DNA of 64,000 nucleotides, taken from the NCBI GenBank assembly GCA_004292955.1, contig RDXX01000015.1, positions 62,001 to 126,000 of the forward strand. Reading direction: 5' to 3'. Both the position numbers and the translations under genes were made by a program. Origin of the DNA: Oscillatoriales cyanobacterium. Lineage in GTDB: Bacteria > Cyanobacteriota > Cyanobacteriia > Cyanobacteriales > Microcoleaceae. The notes under the pieces were generated by a model that saw only the letters and a list, made by a program, of their open reading frames with translations, was not told the DNA's origin and did not search any database. This document shows, piece after piece, positions 55,416 through 63,777 of the stretch (the stretch's first letter is position 1; each line of letters begins with the position of its first letter).

Positions 55416-56498
55416 CTAGGTTGTCGCCTGCAAAGCTTTCTGAGCTTTCAAATTCTGCATCCGAATCAACTGCGAGATGAAAAATTGCGTGACTAAAGTA
55501 GGCTGTTCTGCATCCATAATCGATCGCACTGTGGCAACTCTTTGAGCTCCGGCATTCAATACTTCATCGAGGTTGTTGATGTCTATTCCGCCGATCGCAA
55601 ACCAAGGAACAGGCGACTTACTAGCAGCATACCGCACGTAGTCCAAACCCGTCGCCGGCTTGTTTGCCTTCGTTGGAGTTTCGTACACTGGCCCAACTCC
55701 AATATAATCTGCTCCCGCATCAATCGCTCGCTGCATTTCTTCGCCATTCGTCGTGGAACTACCGATGATCCGTCCCGGGCCGAGCAACTTGCGCGCTTCC
55801 GCTACAGACAAATCTTGCTGTCCTAAGTGTACGCCGTCAGCATCCGCGGCGATCGCCAAATCCACGCGATCGTTCACAATCAACAAAGCATCGTAGCGGT
55901 GACAAAGTTCGCAAAGCTGCCGCACATTCGCCAGCTTTACCCCGTCGTCTGAGGCTTTGTCGCGGTACTGCACCAACGTCACTCCGCCTTGCAAAGCAGC
56001 TTCCACGATTGTTAAAAAGTTGTATTTGGGGGAGGTTACAAGGTATAACTGCGATCGAAGTAACTGTTGGTAGCGCCGGTAAGCCAGCAAATCACTTTCG
56101 AGAGTATACACTCGATAGCGCATCTGCTTAAAAGCCTTGCCCATATTCGGATCGTAAACTTTACCGTACTCTTCCAGTACCCGCAAAGCTTCCTCCACCC
56201 GACAAAAATTCGCCGCCAGTAGCTGCTGAATGCTGCCACGCTGTTCTTCCTGCGGGTGAGTCAACTCCGTACCCGGATCTGCCGGCGTATCCCTAGCGCT
56301 GCGTAATTCTGGGGTGTGCCAAAAAGCCAATTCCTGGCGCAATTGCTTGCACACGAGGGCTAAATCGGCGCTGTTGAGACCAAACCTGCACCATTCTTCA
56401 ATAATTCTCAACCCTTCGCGCGATCGATCTAGATTTGCATCTAAAATCCGGCAGAGGGCTGGCTGTGCCGGTAAAGTTCTGTTTTGTTTCTCGGTCAT
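55416..56498 (-). CDS. thiE: ThiD2-ThiE thiamine-phosphate synthase
   Basis: A 360-residue fusion. The N-terminal ~140 residues are the ThiD2-like domain found fused to cyanobacterial ThiE (LCRILDANLDRSREGLRIIE, FCRVEEALRVLEEYGK). The C-terminal ~210 residues are the ThiE TIM barrel joining HMP-PP and thiazole phosphate (LYLVTSPKYNFLTIVEAAL, GVTLVQYRDKA, LLIVNDRVDLAIAADADGVH, GRIIGSSTTNGEE, YIGVGPVYETPTK, WFAIGGIDINNL). ATG 56498 starts MTEKQNRTLPAQPALCRI. Together with thiS it forms a thiamine unit; no TPP riboswitch is seen upstream. Confidence 0.95.
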   Translation of the reverse strand: MTEKQNRTLPAQPALCRILDANLDRSREGLRIIEEWCRFGLNSADLALVCKQLRQELAFWHTPELRSARDTPADPGTELTHPQEEQRGSIQQLLAANFCRVEEALRVLEEYGKVYDPNMGKAFKQMRYRVYTLESDLLAYRRYQQLLRSQLYLVTSPKYNFLTIVEAALQGGVTLVQYRDKASDDGVKLANVRQLCELCHRYDALLIVNDRVDLAIAADADGVHLGQQDLSVAEARKLLGPGRIIGSSTTNGEEMQRAIDAGADYIGVGPVYETPTKANKPATGLDYVRYAASKSPVPWFAIGGIDINNLDEVLNAGAQRVATVRSIMDAEQPTLVTQFFISQLIRMQNLKAQKALQATT

Positions 56499-56514
56499 TC
56501 AGAAAAATTGGTAG

Positions 56515-56598
56515 AAACCCCGTCGTTCTACGACGGCTTTACAAAGATTTTACATTGAGTCTAGCGTAATATCACAATCGAAATGCTAGACTGTAAAT
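56515..56598. mobile_element. Left end of the frameshifted tnpB element
   Basis: A hairpin CCCCGTCGTTCTACGACGG (56520-56538) followed by TTTACAAAG resembles the subterminal hairpin of IS200/IS605 left ends. The exact border is not determined. Confidence 0.5.
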
Positions 56599-57782
56599 AT
56601 GACACTAAAAGCCTTCAGCTATCGATTCTACCCAACGCCGGAACAAGAAAGTTTGTTGCGACGGACAATGGGTTGCGCTCGTTTAGTATATAACCGTGCC
56701 TTGGCTGTAAGAACCGAGGCATGGTACAAAGACCAAAAACGAGTAGGGTATGCTGAGACTTCTAGTATGCTAACAGAATGGAAGAAAACTGAAGAACTAG
56801 ATTTTCTCAACGAAGTTAGTTGCGTACCGTTACAGCAGTGTTTGCGTCACTTACAAACTGCTTACACTAACTTTTTTGATGGGCGGGCAAAGTATCCTAA
56901 CTTAAAAAAAAACGAAACGGTGGTAGTGCAGAGTTCACCAAGTCGGCATTTAAGTTCAAGAATGGACAAGTCTATTTAGCAAAATGCGCGCAAGCATTGC
57001 CTATTCGCTGGAGCCGAACATTGCCGACGAGTGCGACACCATCAACTATCACCGTAAAGCTTTCCCCGTCTGGCAGGTGGTCGGTTTCTCTATTGGTGGA
57101 TGTTGAGATTGAGGCGTTACCTCCTTCAGGCAATCAAGTTGGTATTGACTTGGGCATTACAAGTTTACTTGCTCTTAGTACGGGCGAAAAGATTGCCAAT
57201 CCCAAAGGATTCAAGGTAAAATATCGCAAGTTGAGAAGAGCGCATAAAGCTTTAAACCGAAAGCTCAAAGGGTCAAACAACCGAGACAAAGCACGGATTA
57301 AAGTAGCGAGAGTGCATCAAGAAATCGCCGATGCAAGAAAAGATAACCTTCACAAGTTAACAACGCGGTTGGTGCGCGAGAACCAAACCATCGCCGTCGA
57401 GAATTTAGCTGTGAAGAATATGGTCAAGAACCGGAAACTAGCCCTAGCTATAAGCGATGCAAGTTGGGGTGAATTGGTCAGGCAACTTGAATACAAGTGC
57501 GATTGGTACGGTCGTACTTTAATCAAGATTGACAGATGGTTTCCGAGTTCAAAACGGTGTGGCAATTGCGGTCACATCGTTGAAAATCTGCCGTTGAATA
57601 TCAGGGAGTGGGATTGCCCTCAGTGTAAAACGCACCACGATCGAGATATCAATGCGGCAAAAAACATTTTGGCGGCAGGACTTGCCGTATCAGTCTGTGG
57701 AGCGACCGTCAGACCCGAACAGAGTAAATCTGTTAAGGCTGGTGCGAAACCCCTCAAAGGGAAGAAGCAGAAACCTAAGTAG
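56599..57782 (+). CDS. tnpB: TnpB split by a -1 frameshift at a slippery A-run
   Basis: An IS1341-type TnpB nuclease in two frames. Frame 1 (56599-56979) holds the N-terminus (AFSYRFYPTPEQESLLRRTM, CARLVYNRAL, FFDGRAKYPNLKK) and stops early. Frame 2 continues from about 56905 to 57782 (RNGGSAEFTKSAFKFKNGQ, then the RuvC core). At 56904-56912 there are nine A; the frame-1 reading A-AAA-AAC (56907-56913) is a canonical -1 slippery heptamer, and a slip there joins KKNRNGGSAEF exactly. Frame 2 keeps RuvC-I Asp (GIDLGITSL), RuvC-II Glu (TIAVENLAVKNMV), the CxxC...CPQC zinc finger and RuvC-III Asp (DRDINAAKNILAAG). So it may be active through frameshifting or RNA slippage, or be a recent mutation. 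Confidence 0.85.
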
Positions 57783-57832
57783 TGATGCTTAGGAATCCTC
57801 GCCGTTAAGAAGGCGGGGAGGATGTCAATCAG
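57783..57832 (+). ncRNA. Right end and likely omega-RNA 3' region of the second tnpB element
   Basis: Stem ATCCTCGCC / GGCGGGGAGGAT (57793-57821) followed by GTCAA resembles an IS200/IS605 right end. By family, a guide RNA should run from the tnpB 3' end into this structure. Confidence 0.55.
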
Positions 57833-58183
57833 AACCACCTTGATTAAACTAAGTGCTAGCGGTCAAACTGCTACATTCTCCCATGCCCTCAAGATTGTGG
57901 TGAAGGCGATCGACCTAATTCTGCCATCAACCGATCTAAATTTGACAAATTTTTAAGTTTTATGGCATTTCAAGAAAACAAAGCATAATAGAGCAAACTT
58001 GATCAGAGTGGAATCGTGAAGCTGCATACCACACTTCGGAGGAAAGCCGTTAGGTTAGCAGGACAAAACAAAAGATTAACAGCAGAAAACCCCAGCAGGT
58101 GGGTGACATTAAACTGCGATCGCGCAAACCCGACACGAAACACGGGATGCGAAATTTGGCTCAAAGATAAATTGTGTTTTTTT

Positions 58184-59911
58184 ATGATCCTAAATTCCAA
58201 ACAGAGCAAGTGCAAAAAAAGTCGATTGCCAAGCAAGAGTTTAAGTTCTTGCCTGCTCCTCGTCTTTGCCAGCACGGCTTTTTGCCACCCTCAATCCTCG
58301 GCGATCGCTGTCGAGACCGGCTCCGTGCAGCTACTTTCCCAAGCGCCAGACAGCGACATTAACATACTCTACGTGAGTTCCAGCGGTGGCAGCGACACAG
58401 CAGGTAATGGCAGCGATGGAGCGCCGTTCAAAACCCTCACCTACGCCCTCAGCGTCGCCCCGCCGAAAACCGCGATTTTACTAGCGCCCGGTACTTACAG
58501 CGCTCAAAGCGGCGAAAAATTTCCATTAATGCTCAGGCCCAGCGTGACTGTTCAAGGAAATCCCAACACTCGCGGCCAAAATATTGTCATCAAAGGCGGA
58601 GGAGAATTTATCAGTCCGACTTCGGCTGGTCAAAATATCGCGATTTTAGGCGCAGACGGGGCAGGACTCAGCGGGGTGACGGTAACAAATACCAACTATC
58701 GCGGTTACGCTTTGTGGATCGAATCGAGTTCTCCGACGGTTGTTAACAATACTTTTTCAGGTAGCACTCACGACGGCATTTCGGTAGTTGGTACTGGAAG
58801 GCCGACGATTGGCGGGAATTTTTTCTCGAAAAATGGAGCTAACGGGATTACGATTTTTGGGGAGTCTCGCCCGGAAGTTCGAGATAATGTGTTTGAAGAC
58901 ACCGGATTTGGGGTGAATGTCGCCCAGAACGCTTCGCCTTTGTTAATCGGCAACAAAATTACTCGGAATAAAGACGGCGTGGTGGTGCAAGCTGATGCCA
59001 GACCGATACTTCGCAACAATTATATCGAAAGCAATCGCCGAGATGGAATTGTGGCGATATCCAGAGCTCTGCCAGATTTGGGAACTTCGGCGGAACCGGG
59101 GGGGAATGTGATTCGCAATAACGGCCAGTACGATATCAACAATGCGGCAAAAGGTCAAGTAATCCCCGCTTACGGCAATCAATTGTTGAGCAATCGGACA
59201 ACGGGATCGGTTGATGTGGCGGGAACTTTTAGCCCGCCTCCACCCATTGCGGGAACTGCTTTGCAGCTAAGGGTCGATCGACCTTCGAGTATCGGCGGCC
59301 CAGAAACTTCTCTCCCTGCTTACACTCCCGGGCGATTAACTCCCAGGGTTGAAAGAGCGCCAATTGCGCCACCAGCGCCAGTTTCCAGGCGACCGGCACC
59401 CGCCAGCACTCAGTTGCGGCCTCTGCTTCCTCCGAGAAACGCCGATGCTGCTGCTGAAGGAACAGGGGCGATCGCAATTCCTGTACCCGATCCAGATGCT
59501 AGATCCGTTCGAGAAAGTTCGGTACAACAACCAATGATTCCGCCCAATTTTGATAGTTCGAGTGCGATTACTTCCGAGGGTAAATTGCCGGTTCCGGGCC
59601 GCAACATTCCTCTAGGAAGGGGTGGCTACGTACCCGCTGGTTTAGGGGGGAATTCTCTGCCCGATTCCGAAAATTCGCCGTCAGTCGATCGAGCTTCTGC
59701 TTTAGGTTTCCGGTATCGAGTTGTGGTGGATGCCGAGAGTTCGGGCGATCGACAAAAAATGCTATCTTTGGTTCCCGATGCTTTTCGGACTTTTACCAAC
59801 GGGCGATCGGTGATTCAAGCTGGTGTTTTTCAAGAACGCGAAAAAGCTGAAGAATTGCTACAAATTCTCACCGCTAATGGCTTGAATGCTCGGATCGAAG
59901 ATATCAAATGA
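58184..59911 (+). CDS. Exported DUF1565 right-handed beta-helix protein with SPOR-like end
   Basis: A 575-residue secreted or periplasmic protein. The signal peptide runs to ~residue 40 (LSSCLLLVFASTAFCHPQSSA). Residues ~60-310 match DUF1565/parallel beta-helix (LYVSSSGGSDTAGNGSDGAP, FKTLTYAL) and show repeated N-rich turns. A Pro-rich linker (~325-450) and a basic region follow. The last ~70 residues resemble a SPOR-like peptidoglycan-binding fold (YRVVVDAESSGDRQKML, IQAGVFQEREKAEELL). ATG 58184 is chosen over the in-frame GTG 58016 because it gives a proper signal peptide. It may bind cell wall or polysaccharide; function unproven. Confidence 0.85.
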   Translation: MILNSKQSKCKKSRLPSKSLSSCLLLVFASTAFCHPQSSAIAVETGSVQLLSQAPDSDINILYVSSSGGSDTAGNGSDGAPFKTLTYALSVAPPKTAILLAPGTYSAQSGEKFPLMLRPSVTVQGNPNTRGQNIVIKGGGEFISPTSAGQNIAILGADGAGLSGVTVTNTNYRGYALWIESSSPTVVNNTFSGSTHDGISVVGTGRPTIGGNFFSKNGANGITIFGESRPEVRDNVFEDTGFGVNVAQNASPLLIGNKITRNKDGVVVQADARPILRNNYIESNRRDGIVAISRALPDLGTSAEPGGNVIRNNGQYDINNAAKGQVIPAYGNQLLSNRTTGSVDVAGTFSPPPPIAGTALQLRVDRPSSIGGPETSLPAYTPGRLTPRVERAPIAPPAPVSRRPAPASTQLRPLLPPRNADAAAEGTGAIAIPVPDPDARSVRESSVQQPMIPPNFDSSSAITSEGKLPVPGRNIPLGRGGYVPAGLGGNSLPDSENSPSVDRASALGFRYRVVVDAESSGDRQKMLSLVPDAFRTFTNGRSVIQAGVFQEREKAEELLQILTANGLNARIEDIK

Positions 59912-60667
59912 CAGTTGACAGTTGACAGTTGTCAGTTGTCAGTTGATATCTTCCAAAAATAACTAGGACGGGCAAGATGCCCGTTCCAAAAAAAATGTTT
60001 TTTCTTGTGAAACGGGCATCTTGCCCGTTCCAAAATTTTATTAAAAGAACTTTTGCAAGAGGTCTATTAGTTTGTCAACTGTCCACTACCAACTGTCAAC
60101 TGTCAACTGTCAACTGTCAACTATTTTAGGGCCTAGCATATCGGATGCCAGACCCTAAAACATTTGTGAGTTAAATTGATTCAAGTGGGTTTTTAGCTCT
60201 GCTGAAATTCAGCAAACAACTACTACTAAGGTGAACTTTTTGGCAACTGCTCTGCGAGGGAGCTAGCTATTAGCGGAGCCTATTCAGACTTCTGTGTTTG
60301 ATTGTGCGATCGCAATTCTAACTTGATAACTTTCGATTTCTCAAATCGCCTCAAGCTATTTCACAAATTCCGAGCGCAATATCAACCTTTCTTTTATCTG
60401 CTAATAAACTACACGATTCAGGCGTTGCCTGCGAACTAGAGCCGAGCGGGACAAACACTCTAATTCAAATTTTTTTATCCAAGTTTTTTGTGCTGCTTGG
60501 TTTCTGCCCCTCATGTATTTAAACTAACACCAATTCTGCACTAACTCTACTTTGTTTACGAAACTTGACACTTTTTGACGCACCGAAATACTTCAGAAAT
60601 CGATTATTAACAATTTGTACGATCGCGCGTTAGCACAATGTGCATATCCGGCAATATTTGTTGACTT
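59910..60667. repeat. Gene-free region with heptamer arrays and an R4 inverted pair
   Basis: About 750 bp. Five GTTGACA/GTTGTCA units follow the beta-helix gene (59910-59945), an R4 pair in opposite orientation (59965-60035, GACGGGCAAGATGCCCGTTC and its inverse) folds into a long hairpin, and about five AACTGTC units lie at 60078-60123. No gene is seen in the remaining ~540 bp. Confidence 0.75.
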
Positions 60668-61345
60668 TCACCGCAGCAGGGCTTCCCAAGTAGCGCGGCC
60701 GACAATGCCGTCTGCTGGTAGCTGATATCGTCGTTGAGCAGCCTTGACAGCAGCTTCAGTTTCCCGCCCGAACACGCCGTCAGCACTCGCGCGCAAAAAT
60801 CCCTTGGCCCTCAGTCGCTCTTGCAATTCTCTGACTGCTGGGCCCCGCATTCGTCTTCTCAAAACAGGAAAATTGGTGGGCTGCGGTTGGGGGCTAATCT
60901 CTGTGTTTTCGGGGGTTGTGGCTGTGGGGGCGATCGGGTTTTCGATCGCCCCCACAGCCGCTGGAAACAGCCGGTTCCAAGTATCTTGACCGACTATGCC
61001 ATCTGGGGCGATGCCTGCGGCTTCCTGGAACTGAGACACGGCTTTAGCTGTGCTTTGCGAGAAAATCCCGTCTACCTCGCCGTTATAAAATCCCAATAAT
61101 TTAAGAGCAGCTTGGAGTTCGGTAACATCTGAGCCGCGACTGCCGATTTTGAGCGCGGGGCGGACGATCGCACCTGTTTGGGCGATCGGGCTGTTATTAT
61201 TGCCTGGTTCAGATGTTGGTAGCTGTGCATTAGCAGGAGTAGAGGCGATCGCGCCCAGTGCCAATAAACCGCACAAACTCCAGCCGAGGAGTAAACTCGG
61301 AACTTCGCGGGCTTTATTCCAGCTTGCTGTCAGGTTTTGGGACAT
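60668..61345 (-). CDS. Exported protein with two peptidoglycan-binding (PG_binding_1) domains
   Basis: A 225-residue protein with a hydrophobic N-terminal signal (LLLGWSLCGLLALGAIA). Two PG_binding_1 repeats are present at ~65-125 (GSDVTELQAALKLLGFYNGE, DGIVGQDTWNRL) and ~165-225 (GPAVRELQERLRAKGFL, DGIVGRATWEALL). No catalytic domain is visible. ATG 61345 (MSQNLTAS) is preferred; an upstream in-frame extension is encoded by a 16 bp tandem repeat and has no signal-like character. It probably anchors in the cell wall. Confidence 0.9.
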   Translation of the reverse strand: MSQNLTASWNKAREVPSLLLGWSLCGLLALGAIASTPANAQLPTSEPGNNNSPIAQTGAIVRPALKIGSRGSDVTELQAALKLLGFYNGEVDGIFSQSTAKAVSQFQEAAGIAPDGIVGQDTWNRLFPAAVGAIENPIAPTATTPENTEISPQPQPTNFPVLRRRMRGPAVRELQERLRAKGFLRASADGVFGRETEAAVKAAQRRYQLPADGIVGRATWEALLR

Positions 61346-61403
61346 GGGAAATTCGACCGATACAAAACTTGGTAGCGATCGTACATCAAATCTGGAAAAA
61401 ATT

Positions 61404-61492
61404 GGGCATTGGCCAAACAGGGCATCGGCCAAACAGGGCATCGGCCAAACAGGGCATCGGCCAAACAGGGCATCGGCCAAACAGGGCATTTT
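61404..61492. repeat. 16 bp tandem repeat upstream of the peptidoglycan-binding gene
   Basis: About five copies of CAGGGCATCGGCCAAA with a few variants lie about 60-150 bp upstream of the ATG at 61345, inside the likely leader or promoter. Unlike the heptamer arrays this unit appears only once in the window. Confidence 0.9.
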
Positions 61493-61617
61493 TGATTCCC
61501 AGTCCTTCCCTTTGATAAAAAAATTAATCCCCTAAAATAGCTGCAATTGGCAAAAAAACTGCTAGATTGCCGTAGAGCTAAAGATTAAACCGCGTTCATT
61601 GGGCCTTCTTCAACACC

Positions 61618-63537
61618 ATGACCGAATCCAGCAACCCCACCAGAACCGCTAGCCAAATAGACATCGGCAATGTCAACATCGGCAACTTCCAAGTCGGCAG
61701 CATCAGCGGCAACAAATACAACGACTTCAACGCCAACGGGCGGCCCGACGGCAGTGATGTGCCAATTCCCAACTGGCAAATCTACCTCGACCTCAACAAC
61801 AACAACCGGATCGACGGCGGTGAACCTTCGACCCTCACCAACGCCCAAGGCAACTACATCTTTGCCAACCTGCCACCGGGAACTTATCAAGTTAGGGAAG
61901 TCCAGCAGCCGAACTTTCGCCAAACTACCCCGAATCCCGCACCCATAACAATAACCAGCGGGACAAATGCTAGCAATATTAATTTTGGCAATAATTTCAA
62001 CGCTGGGACGATCGCAGGTACAAAATTCAACGACATCAACAGCAATGCTCGCCTCGATCCGGGGGAACCGCCCCTAGCTAACTGGCAGATTTACCTCGAC
62101 CTCAACCGCAACAATCGGCTAGACGGTGGCGAACCTTCTACTATTACAAACCTTCAAGGGAATTACGCTTTTGTCAATATTCCTGCAAATACATATTTGG
62201 TGAGAGAAGTCCAGCAACCGGGTTTTCGCCAAACTACCCCCGACCCGGGCCCGGTTAACGTTACTTCCAATGTGACCACCACAGATATTAACTTTGGCAA
62301 TGTGTTTTTTGTCGGCAGCATCAGCGGTCTCAAATACAATGACCTCAATGCCAACAGTGTCCGAGACGCGACAGATCCGCCTCTGGTTAACTGGCAAATT
62401 TACCTCGACCTCAACGCCAACAACAGGTTAGATCCGGGGGAACCCAATACCATCACAAACCCCCAAGGCAACTACACTTTTGCCAATGTTTCCCCGGGCC
62501 GGTATTTGGTGAGGGAAGTTCAGCAACCGGGATGGATACAGACTACGCCAAATCCAGGGTCGATCGACATTACGGGCAATACCAACGCTGTCGGGGTCAA
62601 TTTCGGCAACAATTTCCCCACCGGCAGCATCAGCGGCTTTAAGTTCAACGACCTCAACGCTAACGGTGTCAACGAACCGACGGAACCGAGAGTTGCCAAC
62701 TGGCCGATTTACCTCGACACCAACAACAACAATGTCCGAGATCCCAACGAACCTTCGACTTTAACAAACCCCCAAGGTAATTTCTCTTTTATCAATTTGC
62801 CCCAAGGCATTTATTCGGTGAGAGAAGTCCCGCAGCCCGGTTTCCGACAAACTACGCCAAATCCGACTCCGATCGCCGTGGGTAACGGCACAAATGCCAC
62901 CAATCTCAGCTTTGGTAACGTGTTGGTGACTGGTACGATTAGCGGTGTGAAATTTAACGATTTTAATGCCAACGGCCGCCTAGACCCCGGGGAACCGCCG
63001 ATCGCCAATACCCAAATTTACATTGACCTCAATAACAACAGCCGTTTAGATCCGGGCGAAGCCAGTAACTTTAGCGACAGTCAGGGCAATTACAGTTTCC
63101 GCAATGTTCCGGTAGGTAGTTACATCATTAGGGAAGTTCCGCCGCCCGGTTTCATTCAAACAACTCCGCCTGCGCTGGTGGTTGTCTCGGCAGATGTTCG
63201 GGCTAGCAGCATCGATTTGCTGACTGGAGATCCTGAAAGTCGTAGCGTAGCGGGGCGTAAGCCATCGGCTAAATCCTTGAAAGGCGACCCGCTGACGGAT
63301 GCTAGCTATGGGGGCGAACCTGTAGGCAATATGGGGGCGGATACCTCGCTGGCGATCGCGGGTCGCGATAGTTATCAAATTAGCGATCTTTTGCTCGATC
63401 GACCTGCCGCGAATGTAGGCAATATTCCTAACTTTGGGCAACAAAATGTCATTTGGGAGCCTAGTCCACAAATCGCCGGATTTGTCAAGACCAATGAATT
63501 AATTAATTGGGATCTGGAAACTCGTTCGGGTAGGTGA
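61618..63537 (+). CDS. SdrD B-like repeat protein with calcium-type loops
   Basis: A 639-residue protein of five ~95-residue repeats (residues ~25-535). Each starts G(S/T)ISGxKxND, contains an EF-hand-like acidic loop (YLDLNNNNRIDGGEPST; YLDLNRNNRLDGGEPST), then QGNYxFxN and VREVQQPGFRQTTP, the SdrD_B/Cna-B-type fold found in cell-surface adhesins. The Asp-rich loops should bind calcium. The last ~100 residues are unlike the repeats. No signal peptide is visible: ATG 61618 is preceded in frame by a TAA about 13 codons upstream, so secretion would need another route. It may be an extracellular sheath or adhesion protein. Confidence 0.88.
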   Translation: MTESSNPTRTASQIDIGNVNIGNFQVGSISGNKYNDFNANGRPDGSDVPIPNWQIYLDLNNNNRIDGGEPSTLTNAQGNYIFANLPPGTYQVREVQQPNFRQTTPNPAPITITSGTNASNINFGNNFNAGTIAGTKFNDINSNARLDPGEPPLANWQIYLDLNRNNRLDGGEPSTITNLQGNYAFVNIPANTYLVREVQQPGFRQTTPDPGPVNVTSNVTTTDINFGNVFFVGSISGLKYNDLNANSVRDATDPPLVNWQIYLDLNANNRLDPGEPNTITNPQGNYTFANVSPGRYLVREVQQPGWIQTTPNPGSIDITGNTNAVGVNFGNNFPTGSISGFKFNDLNANGVNEPTEPRVANWPIYLDTNNNNVRDPNEPSTLTNPQGNFSFINLPQGIYSVREVPQPGFRQTTPNPTPIAVGNGTNATNLSFGNVLVTGTISGVKFNDFNANGRLDPGEPPIANTQIYIDLNNNSRLDPGEASNFSDSQGNYSFRNVPVGSYIIREVPPPGFIQTTPPALVVVSADVRASSIDLLTGDPESRSVAGRKPSAKSLKGDPLTDASYGGEPVGNMGADTSLAIAGRDSYQISDLLLDRPAANVGNIPNFGQQNVIWEPSPQIAGFVKTNELINWDLETRSGR

Positions 63538-63777
63538 TTTAGTTTTGAATAAAGCTCGATCGCCCGGAATGCCAAACTGCAAATAAAAATCAGGAACAGA
63601 TTAAAGGGCGATCGCGTGATACCCTATTCTTGGCAGCGTCCAAGACTCAAGCGTAAGTTCCGGGAACCCCGAAGCTGGCTTGTTGTATATTGGGTGAAAT
63701 ATTTCAGAGGCTGTTGATACAAAGTAAATGATTTTCTAGAAACTTCTTGAATAATTAGGTAAAAGCTGGTAGTGTAG
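63538..63777. other. Intergenic region before a tnpB remnant
   Basis: About 240 bp with no gene, repeat array or clear terminator seen. Confidence 0.4.

Noticed and set aside
58016-58183. Upstream GTG extension of the DUF1565 protein
   Set aside because: It places ~56 polar residues before an otherwise normal signal peptide, so ATG 58184 is more likely.
60668-61489. Long form of the peptidoglycan-binding protein starting at 61489
   Set aside because: The added residues are encoded by the 16 bp tandem repeat and give no signal peptide; the start at 61345 does.
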